27,096 bases of DNA, taken from contig URAU01000022.1 in assembly GCA_900545955.1 (NCBI GenBank), forward strand, positions 1 to 27,096, written 5' to 3'. A program made the translations under genes and the position numbers. Shown here piece by piece: positions 16,664 to 22,869 of this stretch. The stretch is from an uncultured Porphyromonadaceae bacterium (GTDB lineage Bacteria; Bacteroidota; Bacteroidia; Bacteroidales; Muribaculaceae). Below the pieces are notes generated by a model. The model ran no database searches. It worked only from the letters and a program-made list of their open reading frames with translations, and had not been told where the DNA came from. Each line of letters opens with the position of its first letter. Position 1 is the stretch's first letter.

Positions 16664-17107
16664 TTATGAGTTGGCGCCGCCGTCCGCAGCGGGGCTCTGG
16701 CGGTGCTGGAGATAGTCGTTGAGGATTATCGTGGCCGAGATTTCGTCCACAATCTCGCGGTTGCGGCGGTCCATTTTCTTCATGCCGCCGTCGAGCATGG
16801 CTTGGTGGGCCAGCACGGAGGTGAAACGCTCGTCGGCGAATTCCACAGGCGTCTGCGGCAACGCCTTGCGCAGGCGCCCGATGCCGGGGCGGATGTAGCG
16901 CATCGACTCCGACTCGCGCCCGCGCATGTCGGTGGGCAGACCCACGATTATACGCTCTACCGGCTCCCGGGCCACGTAGGCAGCCACGAAGTCCACGAGT
17001 CGACCCGTTTCCACGGTCGTCAGACCGTTGGCCACAATCTGCAGCGGGTCGGTTACGGCGATGCCGCAACGTTTTTTGCCGAAATCGATTGCCAGCATAC
17101 GTGCCAT
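16664..17107 (-). CDS. ruvX: RuvX/YqgF Holliday-junction resolvase-like nuclease
   Basis: A 147-residue RNase H-fold protein of the YqgF family, tied to processing of the 5' end of pre-16S rRNA and to junction resolution. Acidic residues are in place: Asp8 in AIDFGKKRCGIAV, Glu93 in ADERFTS and Asp121 in VDEISATIIL. The GLP motif (56-58, IVGLPTDMRG) is typical. It heads the minus-strand block. A -7 box (TAACTTTG, 17119-17112) ends five bases before the ATG at 17107, so the mRNA may be nearly leaderless, or translation may begin at the second Met (residue 4, MLAIDFG). Confidence 0.93.
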   Translation of the reverse strand: MARMLAIDFGKKRCGIAVTDPLQIVANGLTTVETGRLVDFVAAYVAREPVERIIVGLPTDMRGRESESMRYIRPGIGRLRKALPQTPVEFADERFTSVLAHQAMLDGGMKKMDRRNREIVDEISATIILNDYLQHRQSPAADGGANS

Positions 17108-17111
17108 AGTG

Positions 17112-17119
17112 CAAAGTTA
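17112..17119 (-). promoter_or_regulatory. candidate -7 box of the ruvX block
   Basis: The minus strand reads TAACTTTG, a full TAnnTTTG match, right in front of ruvX. No TTTG appears at the proper distance. Short spacing to the start codon would give an almost leaderless transcript. Confidence 0.4.
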
Positions 17120-17177
17120 CGCAAAAAATCGCAATTCCCTGCCTGCCCCGGAGGTAGTATCCCCAGTTGGCGAACCA

Positions 17178-17185
17178 TAGCTTTG
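17178..17185 (+). promoter_or_regulatory. candidate -7 box for the small membrane protein
   Basis: TAGCTTTG matches TAnnTTTG on the plus strand, 165 bp upstream of the small gene. The -33 position has no TTTG. If real, the transcript begins near 17190 and includes the hairpin at 17211-17264. Confidence 0.35.
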
Positions 17186-17210
17186 CAAAATTTGTTAAAA
17201 GATATAGAAA

Positions 17211-17264
17211 GGCGCCCCGGCGGCCCATCGCCGTCGCGAATACCCCGAGGGATAATGGGGCGCC
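17211..17264 (+). other. GC-rich leader hairpin
   Basis: GGCGCCCC (17211-17218) pairs with GGGGCGCC (17257-17264) perfectly, enclosing a smaller CGGCG/CGCCG stem (17219-17235). No T-run follows directly. It lies in the divergent gap between ruvX and the small membrane protein, and may be a structured leader of the latter or a stray repeat. Confidence 0.5.
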
Positions 17265-17349
17265 CCTGAACGTTTCAACACTGTTTTTTAACCCGAAGAG
17301 GGTGTTGCGGAAACGTCTGTAACATCCTCTTCAGAAAATCGCCAGCATT

Positions 17350-17544
17350 ATGTCGAACTATAACCGTCGTCGCGACGGCGAGAGCAACGAGGAGTTCGCC
17401 CGCCGCCGTAAAAAACAGAAAGTCAACCTGTGGATGTGTGTAGGCGTGGCCGTGCTCATCGCCCTCCTTCTTATCTGGCTTACCATCGCCGACTTCTGGG
17501 GTGATACCGACGTCGCCGCCGCCATCGCCCCCTGCTACCTCTGA
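17350..17544 (+). CDS. small single-span membrane protein
   Basis: The 64-residue product begins with a very basic, hydrophilic stretch (NYNRRRDGES... FARRRKKQK, 3-24) followed by one membrane segment at about 27-47 and a short acidic tail. The positive-inside rule places the N-terminus in the cytosol. I do not recognise a family. It is convergent with the PepSY-like gene (7 bp between stops) and preceded by a GC-rich hairpin. Codon choice fits the neighbouring genes and the basic-TM pattern is coherent, so I regard it as real. Confidence 0.65.
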   Translation: MSNYNRRRDGESNEEFARRRKKQKVNLWMCVGVAVLIALLLIWLTIADFWGDTDVAAAIAPCYL

Positions 17545-17551
17545 GACAAGA

Positions 17552-17986
17552 TTACTTTTTGACCTGTCCCAGCAGGTTGAACTTCAGTTCGGTGCCGTCC
17601 GACAGGCGGATTTCGTGTCCGGAAGCCTTTTTCTCGATTTTTACTATCTTCTGGCCGCTGTGGTTCTTATCCACATATTTGCGGATAGCTTTTGTCACGA
17701 GCGCTTCGGGCACCGCGCGGTTCTTGCAGTCGACCGACTTCCATTTGCCGGCATTCGAGAATTCCACTTTCGTGCCGTTGGTGAGTTTTACGTCGTAGTC
17801 GGTTTTCTTCAGGAGATGGCGGTCGATTTTTATCGAACTGATTTTAGCCTTGGGGAAGTGCTCCAAGAGCATCTGCTGAGCCTCTTCGGGAAGCTTCGAG
17901 CGGTCAATTACATACGAGTCTACAAACGCCGATGCCACGCCCCCGCCGAGCAGCAGGAGCATAAGAGCCATAATTAATTTCTTCAT
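17552..17986 (-). CDS. exported PepSY-like (DUF2874) protein
   Basis: A 144-residue periplasmic protein with signal peptide 1-20 (VASA|FVD). The mature part is two similar halves, each a helix then a strand hairpin: LPEEAQQMLLEHFPKAKI ... YDVKLTNGTKVEFSNAGKW and VPEALVTKAIRKYVDKNHSGQKI ... HEIRLSDGTELKFNLLGQV. This matches the BLIP-like PepSY_like fold common in Bacteroidetes; members bind or inhibit partners in the periplasm, but the role is not established. It is monocistronic by position. The upstream 760 bp has no clear Bacteroidetes promoter in the first 100 bases. Confidence 0.85.
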   Translation of the reverse strand: MKKLIMALMLLLLGGGVASAFVDSYVIDRSKLPEEAQQMLLEHFPKAKISSIKIDRHLLKKTDYDVKLTNGTKVEFSNAGKWKSVDCKNRAVPEALVTKAIRKYVDKNHSGQKIVKIEKKASGHEIRLSDGTELKFNLLGQVKK

Positions 17987-18072
17987 TTCTTTGTGTGTTT
18001 CTTCAATTACTTATTTTAGAGCGTATACTAAGTTCTCTCATATAAGAAACGCACTTTCCCTCAAAATGTTAT

Positions 18073-18107
18073 CTTAGGAGGTTCGAATTATTTCGAACCT
18101 CACGCAT
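18073..18107 (+). repeat. REP-like palindrome, family 2, copy 1
   Basis: A 35-nt unit with the 10-bp stem GAGGTTCGAA-TTAT-TTCGAACCTC (18078-18101), preceded by CTTAG and followed by ACGCAT. An inverted copy with 32 of 35 bases identical lies at 18354-18388. Two of the three differences compensate each other in the stem (T-A to G-C). A GGAG tetranucleotide sits at the foot, as in some REP families. Confidence 0.7.
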
Positions 18108-18194
18108 CCTCGCATCTCCTACGTCCTGCATACTGAATTTGATTATGAGAACTTGTTGACTGTTGATTTGGCCTAAATAATTGGCCGTCAGCTT

Positions 18195-18217
18195 GTAGGG
18201 ATGCACCCTGGTGCATC
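18195..18217 (+). repeat. REP-like palindrome, family 3, copy 1
   Basis: GTAGG followed by GATGCACC-CT-GGTGCATC (8-bp stem, 18200-18217). The exact reverse complement, 23 of 23 bases, is at 18275-18297. A GTAG lead-in before a short hairpin is the classical REP layout. Confidence 0.75.
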
Positions 18218-18237
18218 TGCTTTCTCTATACGCCTAA

Positions 18238-18279
18238 CTCATTGATAATCGGATGCCAACCTCATTGATAATCGGATGC
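18238..18279 (+). repeat. 19-bp direct repeat inside the nested palindromes
   Basis: CTCATTGATAATCGGATGC occurs at 18238-18256 and again at 18261-18279, with a 4-bp spacer (CAAC). The second copy runs into the inverted family 3 palindrome, so the first may be the remnant of a partial duplication of that boundary. Confidence 0.75.
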
Positions 18280-18297
18280 ACCAGGGTGCATCCCTAC
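18275..18297 (-). repeat. REP-like palindrome, family 3, copy 2 (inverted)
   Basis: Exact reverse complement of 18195-18217. The two units face each other 57 bp apart and are themselves nested inside the inverted family 2 pair. Confidence 0.75.
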
Positions 18298-18353
18298 TTT
18301 TTGGTGGCCAACATGTATATCGAAATTTTGGACCTCGCGGCCCGAAGAGCCGA

Positions 18354-18388
18354 ATGCGTAAGGTGCGAAATAATTCGCACCTCCTAAG
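18354..18388 (-). repeat. REP-like palindrome, family 2, copy 2 (inverted)
   Basis: AGGTGCGAA-ATAA-TTCGCACCT (18361-18382) with the CTTAG and ACGCAT flanks in reverse orientation. The paired substitutions against copy 1 keep the stem. Confidence 0.7.
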
Positions 18389-18461
18389 CGCCGCCATTTC
18401 TCCTCAGAGCCTCCCTACTGATTAGGCTACCTGAGTTAGCTGATGCCATATACTGTCCCAT

Positions 18462-18563
18462 CAGAGGCCCGTAGGACCGAGGTTGTTTCCAACCCCAGGT
18501 GAAGGCGTATGCCGAGCCTGGGGAAAGCGGGATAATCCCTCCATCGGAGGCTCGAAGAGCCGA
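18462..18563. repeat. multi-hairpin intergenic element
   Basis: Three hairpins follow one another: GGTTG-TTTC-CAACC (18481-18494), CCCCAGG/CCTGGGG (18493-18499 with 18517-18523), and GGCTC-GAA-GAGCC (18549-18561). The 15-mer GGCTCGAAGAGCCGA (18549-18563) has relatives at 18466-18480 and 18339-18353. The layout resembles dispersed repeats I associate with Bacteroidales intergenic DNA, from memory only. The remainder of 17987-18748, apart from these repeats and the rplI terminator, shows no gene. Confidence 0.5.
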
Positions 18564-18644
18564 TGTCGTGGTTTCATTCTCTGTTCATAGGTTTGAGTTT
18601 AAGTTGATTAGTGCTATCCGTCCGAAAAGATTGAGGGGGTGTGG

Positions 18645-18699
18645 ATATAAAAGCGGATGCTGCAAGAGCGCGCCTTTGGGGCGGGCGGTTGCAGCATCC
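18645..18699 (-). terminator. terminator of the rpsF-rpsR-rplI operon
   Basis: GGATGCTGCAA (18655-18665) pairs with TTGCAGCATCC (18689-18699), an 11-bp perfect stem. Reading the minus strand, GCTTTTATATCC follows the stem. It lies 50 bp downstream of rplI. Confidence 0.75.
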
Positions 18700-18748
18700 A
18701 AACAGTTTATTATGGGCGGGCCGAGGGCCCGGCGGTTGGTCGGCGGAA

Positions 18749-19192
18749 TTATTCGGCAACGACCTCGAAGGGGATTTCCACGGAAACCTCCTTGTGGAAG
18801 TTGATCTTGGCGGTGTATTTGCCAAGTTCCTTCACGGGCTCCTTGAGCACGATGAGCTTGCGGTCAACGTTGTGGCCGAGCTTTTCGAGGGCTTCGGCAA
18901 TCTGGATGTTGTTCACAGAGCCGAAGATGGTGCCGGTGGCCGAAGCCTTGGCGCCGATGGTGAGGGCTACGTCGGCCAGTGCGGCTGCGGCTGCCTCTGC
19001 GTCGGCTTTGATCTTGGCGAGCTTGTGGGCGCGCTGACGCTGGTTCTCCTCGAGCTGGCGCAGGTTGGAGTTGTTGGCGATTACAGCTTTGCCCTGGGGA
19101 ATGAGATAGTTACGGCCGTAACCGTCCTTTACTTCAACTACGTCGTCCTTGTAGCCAAGGTTCGTAACGTCTTCTTTCAATATGATTTTCAT
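18749..19192 (-). CDS. rplI: 50S ribosomal protein L9
   Basis: L9 is the two-domain protein that binds 23S rRNA near the L1 stalk. The 147 residues open with the family signature (MKIILKEDVTNLGYKDDVVEVKDGYGRNYL..., N-terminal domain 1-50), continue with the long Glu/Ala/Lys-rich helix (about 45-75) and end in the C-terminal domain with GSVNNIQIAEAL. Its length is as expected. It is the last gene of the operon, 39 bp after rpsR, with a terminator 50 bp on. Confidence 0.97.
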   Translation of the reverse strand: MKIILKEDVTNLGYKDDVVEVKDGYGRNYLIPQGKAVIANNSNLRQLEENQRQRAHKLAKIKADAEAAAAALADVALTIGAKASATGTIFGSVNNIQIAEALEKLGHNVDRKLIVLKEPVKELGKYTAKINFHKEVSVEIPFEVVAE

Positions 19193-19231
19193 AATTCTGA
19201 GTCGGTTTTGGGAAGCGGTTATGGTTCCGGA

Positions 19232-19501
19232 TTATTTCATGAGGTCGGTAACGAAGGGCAGGAGAGCCAGATGGCGTGCGCGCTTCACGGCCTGAGCAAC
19301 GCGGCGCTGGAACTTCAGCGAGGTGCCGGTGATGCGGCGGGGAAGGATTTTGCCCTGCTCGTTAAGGAATTTCTTAAGGAATTCGGGATCCTTATAGTCG
19401 ATATATTTGATGCCGCTGCGTTTGAAACGGCAGTATTTTTTCTTCTTGACGTCGACCGACAGGGGTGTGAGGTAGCGGATTTCGGATTGATTCTGTGCCA
19501 T
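19232..19501 (-). CDS. rpsR: 30S ribosomal protein S18
   Basis: The 89-residue protein has the S18 core DPEFLKKFLNEQGKILPRRITG (about 36-58) followed by the basic RRVAQAVKRARHLALLPF helix. It pairs with S6 on the 30S platform. The start is 3 bp after the rpsF stop, so translation is probably coupled. Only one Cys (residue 43 region is Phe/Leu; Cys lies at YCRFK) is present, so no zinc ribbon. Confidence 0.97.
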   Translation of the reverse strand: MAQNQSEIRYLTPLSVDVKKKKYCRFKRSGIKYIDYKDPEFLKKFLNEQGKILPRRITGTSLKFQRRVAQAVKRARHLALLPFVTDLMK

Positions 19502-19504
19502 GGT

Positions 19505-19882
19505 TTAGTCCTCCTTGTTTTCTACGGTTTCTTCTTTGGGTGCGTTGGCTTTTGCGGCCTTGAGGCTGCGGCGTTTTGCGGCGTATTCAGCGGCATACTT
19601 GTCGTTGCGGAATACGAGGAAACGGATCACGCGTTCGTCGCGACGGAAAGCTGTCTCGAGCTTCTTGACGAGGGTGGGATCGCCGTCGAATTCAACGAGG
19701 GCATAGAAGCCTGTCGATTTCTTCTGGATGGGGTAGGCGAGCTTGCGCAGGCCCCAGAGTTCTTCGTTCACGATGCTTGCACCATTCTCGGTGAGCACGG
19801 TGGTGAACTTTTCTACCGCTTCCTTCATCTGAGCGTCAGACAAAACGGGAGTTAAAATGAAAACGGTTTCGTAGTGGTTCAT
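19505..19882 (-). CDS. rpsF: 30S ribosomal protein S6
   Basis: A 125-residue S6 (MNHYETVFILTPVLSDAQMKEAVEKF...), with the WGLRKLAYPIQKKSTGFYALVEFDG block that forms the beta sheet contacting S18. The C-terminus is a charged tail of about 25 residues (AKANAPKEETVENKED), as usual in Bacteroidetes. It opens the rpsF-rpsR-rplI operon behind a near-perfect promoter and a 5' hairpin that could be the S6:S18 autoregulatory site. Confidence 0.97.
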   Translation of the reverse strand: MNHYETVFILTPVLSDAQMKEAVEKFTTVLTENGASIVNEELWGLRKLAYPIQKKSTGFYALVEFDGDPTLVKKLETAFRRDERVIRFLVFRNDKYAAEYAAKRRSLKAAKANAPKEETVENKED

Positions 19883-19919
19883 TTGTAACTAATTGTTAAT
19901 GAATTGAATTTATATCTGT

Positions 19920-19948
19920 GCATGGGGCGAAATACCCCAAGCGGCTGC
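19920..19948 (-). promoter_or_regulatory. rpsF leader hairpin, possible S6:S18 binding motif
   Basis: In the minus-strand RNA, GGGG (19938-19935) pairs with CCCC (19927-19924) around UAUUUCG, with GCCGCUU just 5' of it and an outer GCA/UGC pair. Known S6:S18 autoregulatory leaders carry CCG in a bulge beside a short hairpin, and CCG is here at 19944-19942. Against this, the promoter predicts a start near 19945, which would leave the outer pair untranscribed. Confidence 0.35.
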
Positions 19949-19979
19949 AAAGGTAGCAATTAAATTTCTAATATGCAAC
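19948..19979 (-). promoter_or_regulatory. rpsF: promoter of rpsF-rpsR-rplI
   Basis: On the minus strand GTTG (19979-19976), 20 bp, then TACCTTTG (19955-19948). The -7 box is a perfect match and the spacing is right. The start is expected near 19944, about 60 nt before rpsF. Confidence 0.7.
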
Positions 19980-20009
19980 ACTTTGGTCCAGCTGATTCGA
20001 TATATATTT

Positions 20010-20052
20010 CGACCTTCCCGGATGCATGGAAAAGAGGCAGCCGGGAAGGTCG
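20010..20052. terminator. 12-bp hairpin after the M6 protease gene
   Basis: CGACCTTCCCGG (20010-20021) pairs perfectly with CCGGGAAGGTCG (20041-20052) around a 19-nt loop. It stands between the protease stop (20107) and the rpsF promoter. On the minus strand it is followed by AAATATAT rather than U, so it may need help to terminate, yet position and stem strength make a terminator the best reading. Confidence 0.6.
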
Positions 20053-20106
20053 TTTGTTTAGTGGCGTTTATTTGCTATTGTAAGGTCTGTCGGCATGCGG
20101 GTAGTC

Positions 20107-22617
20107 TCAGCGCACGGCGATTTTTTCCGAGCGGCCACCCTGCAGGCGGATGTAGATACCGGGGGCAAGAGTGGAAGCGTTCACTTCGATGCCCTGGAGG
20201 TTGAAGTAGCGGGCCGGAGCGTCGGTGTCGGCTTCCACGCCTACGTTTTCAACGCCGGAAAGGGAGAGCTCTACGGTGTTGTAGGCTGTCCAGGCGCTTG
20301 CGGCGGCTGTGGTCTGGTCGACGGGAACGGCCTTAACGCGGTAGTCGAACGAACCTTTCTCTGCGAGGCCTTCCACGGTGTAGCTCAGGCCGGTGATTCC
20401 GGTGATGGTGCGCGAGTTGGCGTCGCCCGTCTCGGCCGGAGCCTTGGCCGGAGCAGCGGCCGACGATGCGTCGCCGGTGTAGATCTGTGCGCTCTTGATG
20501 TAGAGGCGCTTCTTCTTCGCTGTTGTGCCCAGACCCAGGGATACTTTCGCTCCGGGGGTGCCCGTAATCTTTATGGTGTAGTCCTTGTAGCTGTCGGTGA
20601 GGGCCTGAAGCATGCTGGTCAGTTCGTTGTCGTTAGCGTCGTAGAGCGTCACCTTCAGGCTGCTGGCATCGTTATTATAGTATTTGGCGTTTACTTTCAA
20701 GGTTACAATGCCGGTGTTGTCGAGGGTGAACAGCGGGGTATATACTTCGCCCAGTTGATTGCTGGAGGCGAGGCGCAAAGCATCGTTTTCAACAACGTTG
20801 TAGCCGGATACGCTCCAGCCTTCGGGTACGTCCTGCGAGAAATCGACGTCGTAAAGCAGCGTGAAGTCGCGGTGGGGGATTACCTCCAGGGTGTAGGTCG
20901 CGTCGGTCTCGGCCTGATGCGTCCAGTTGGCTGTGAAGCTTGTGGAGCCTACGGAGGTGTGGGCCGCAAGTACGGGCGCTGCGAGCGTTGGCACGGGCGC
21001 GCGGTCCACCCAGAACGATACCGTCCCGTCGGCATTGCGCGTCATCTCGCTGATAGAGCGGTTGAGGGCCGCTCCGCTGTAGGGCTTGAGCGCCGGCGTA
21101 GTGGTGCCGGATAGCTCGGTCTTGTTGTTGTAGGGCCAGAGGTCAGTGTCCTCGTTGTAATAGCTTGCCGAATTGTCGGCGCAGAGAGGCACGTAGTAGC
21201 CTGTCGAGGTGTTGTTGACCGTGTTGTTGGCCCAGACAGTGCGGTTATAGGTCACGCGGTAGATCAGCAGTCCCTCGTCCTGGTCGTAGCGGTTCCAGCC
21301 TGTGTTGGCGCGGTTCTCGATTACGAACCATTCGTTGGCGTTCGAAGGATTGGTGATGCGCAGCGGCTGGTCGTTGGCTGCCACTCCGGTGTTGAACACT
21401 GGCATTGTATACTGTGTGTTGGCCGTGGCCTCGGGAATTTCGTCGGTCCAGCCGTTGAACCATTTGTCGTAGGCGGTATATCCTACCGGAGTATAGCCGT
21501 CGTTGTTGTAGCAACCCTGGCACATCAGCGACCAGCTCCCCATTCCGTAGTAGTCTGCGTTGCCATAGCCGGTGTAGTAAAGATCGGGAAGTCCGAGCGC
21601 GTGGGAGAACTCATGGCAGAACACTCCTATGCCGTCGATTTTCGTGCTGGAAGCCGAGGTGCCGTAGAGCTCGTTGAAGCAGCCGTAGTTGTCGATTTTT
21701 ACGCCGTCGAGCGTCAGGGTTTTCCCATAGTCGGAGGAAGAAAGCTCCCACTTATGGGGCCAGATGGCATCGGGGATGTTCTGGTAGGTGTACTGCTCGC
21801 CGTTGCCGGCATAGAGAAGAATCACGGCGTCGACGTAGCCGTCGCCGTTGGTGTCGTAGTCCTTGAAGTTGATCTGGCCGTCGAGGGCCGTGCAGGCGTC
21901 GGCCACCATCTGGCCCGGGCGCTGGTCGCTGTCGGTATAACTGTCGTTGCCACCGTAGTATTTACGGTTGTTAGGGAGTGTTACAGGGCCGTAGAGGTCG
22001 AACTGGGGCTGGTATACGCCGTTGGAGTTGTCGACGAAATACTGGCGTCCGCTCGACGCGCCCTCGTTGAAATAGGTGGCGAAGGTCTGTTTCGGGTCGG
22101 AACTCTTGAATTTGATGTCGGTATACTGCACGAAAATTACCGGAATGCGGCGCACTCCCGTGGTGGGGCAGTCGGTAAACTGGTCGGCCAGCGGAGCTTT
22201 GGCTGCTCCGGCGCGTGCCGGAGCCTTAGCCTTGCGCGCGGCGATGGCGTTTTCAAATCGCTTGGGGTTGATGGCGCGCTGACGCTCGGCCAGACGGGCC
22301 ACGGAGATGTCGGTTATGTTGGCGCGGAGGAAATCAGCTTCGGCGGCGGTGCGCTCGCCCAGGTTGTGGGCCGCAACGGCCGAGAGCGAGCCGTCGGCCA
22401 TGCGATAGCGGTATTCGCCGTCGGCATCGCGGCCTATGGGGAGGGCGTCGGCGTCGGTTACGAGCGTATGGAAGCGCTCGTCGCCCACCACTCGGACTTC
22501 GATGGTGGTGCCGTCGGGCTGTGTCACGGTCTTTTTGCCGGGGAATGCGGGAGCGGCATTCATTTGAAATGCTGCAAGCACTGCCGTAGCAGCTGCGATA
22601 AGGATAGGCTTCTTCAT
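20107..22617 (-). CDS. secreted M6-family zinc metalloprotease
   Basis: The 836-residue protein has a signal peptide (1-22), a propeptide-like region (about 25-140, ending in a Lys/Ala-rich linker), and the M6 (immune inhibitor A-like) catalytic domain at about 145-560. The zinc site is HEFSHALGLPD (335-345: His335, Glu336, His339, Asp345) with the Met-turn-like YYGMGSWSLM at 356-365. DTNGDGYVD at 255-263 is a calcium-binding loop. After it come a jelly-roll-like domain (VDFSQDVPEGWSV...) and an FnIII-like segment. The last about 33 residues (YFNLQGIEV ... LAPGIYIRLQGGR) resemble the C-terminal sorting or anchoring tails of Bacteroidales secreted proteins. No T9SS genes are in the window. It is transcribed alone from its own promoter. 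Confidence 0.88.
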   Translation of the reverse strand: MKKPILIAAATAVLAAFQMNAAPAFPGKKTVTQPDGTTIEVRVVGDERFHTLVTDADALPIGRDADGEYRYRMADGSLSAVAAHNLGERTAAEADFLRANITDISVARLAERQRAINPKRFENAIAARKAKAPARAGAAKAPLADQFTDCPTTGVRRIPVIFVQYTDIKFKSSDPKQTFATYFNEGASSGRQYFVDNSNGVYQPQFDLYGPVTLPNNRKYYGGNDSYTDSDQRPGQMVADACTALDGQINFKDYDTNGDGYVDAVILLYAGNGEQYTYQNIPDAIWPHKWELSSSDYGKTLTLDGVKIDNYGCFNELYGTSASSTKIDGIGVFCHEFSHALGLPDLYYTGYGNADYYGMGSWSLMCQGCYNNDGYTPVGYTAYDKWFNGWTDEIPEATANTQYTMPVFNTGVAANDQPLRITNPSNANEWFVIENRANTGWNRYDQDEGLLIYRVTYNRTVWANNTVNNTSTGYYVPLCADNSASYYNEDTDLWPYNNKTELSGTTTPALKPYSGAALNRSISEMTRNADGTVSFWVDRAPVPTLAAPVLAAHTSVGSTSFTANWTHQAETDATYTLEVIPHRDFTLLYDVDFSQDVPEGWSVSGYNVVENDALRLASSNQLGEVYTPLFTLDNTGIVTLKVNAKYYNNDASSLKVTLYDANDNELTSMLQALTDSYKDYTIKITGTPGAKVSLGLGTTAKKKRLYIKSAQIYTGDASSAAAPAKAPAETGDANSRTITGITGLSYTVEGLAEKGSFDYRVKAVPVDQTTAAASAWTAYNTVELSLSGVENVGVEADTDAPARYFNLQGIEVNASTLAPGIYIRLQGGRSEKIAVR

Positions 22618-22754
22618 TTTTAGGCGGGGTGGAAAAATCGGTTACGGGAGCCACTGGTGGCGCCGTGAACCCGGTTTTACGGAATTTTGGGTTAAAGATA
22701 ATCTTTTTGGAGCGAAGCCGCCGGCCTCGGCGGTCTGCGGCTGCCGCAACCACG

Positions 22755-22785
22755 CAAAGTTAGCAAAATCCCTCAAATTCCCAAA
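22755..22785 (-). promoter_or_regulatory. promoter of the M6 protease gene
   Basis: On the minus strand TTTG (22785-22782), 19 bp, TAACTTTG (22762-22755): both boxes match exactly. The start is near 22750, giving a leader of about 130 nt rich in GCCG runs. Confidence 0.7.
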
Positions 22786-22795
22786 ATTCCCAATT

Positions 22796-22842
22796 ATCGA
22801 GATTAATCGGGATTACCTCGATTTATCCCGATTAATCTCGAT
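22796..22842. repeat. perfect 18-bp inverted repeat
   Basis: ATCGAGATTAATCGGGAT (22796-22813) and its exact reverse complement (22825-22842) flank an 11-nt loop. A degenerate further copy of the arm is at 22855-22873 (TCTCGATAAATCCCGATTA). It follows the DUF389 gene stop, so it may terminate transcription there, although no U-run follows it on the minus strand. Confidence 0.7.
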
Positions 22843-22869
22843 TATTCAATAACTCTCGATAAATCCCGA

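Noticed and set aside
18238..18297. CRISPR-like direct repeats
   Set aside because: Only two copies, a 4-bp spacer and no cas genes; they belong to the palindrome block.
18499..18804. 101-codon plus-strand frame at the end of the repeat region
   Set aside because: It runs across the multi-hairpin repeat and the rplI terminator and has no domain.
18641..19855. 404-codon plus-strand frame opposite rplI-rpsR-rpsF
   Set aside because: Spans three ribosomal protein genes and the terminator; clearly a shadow.
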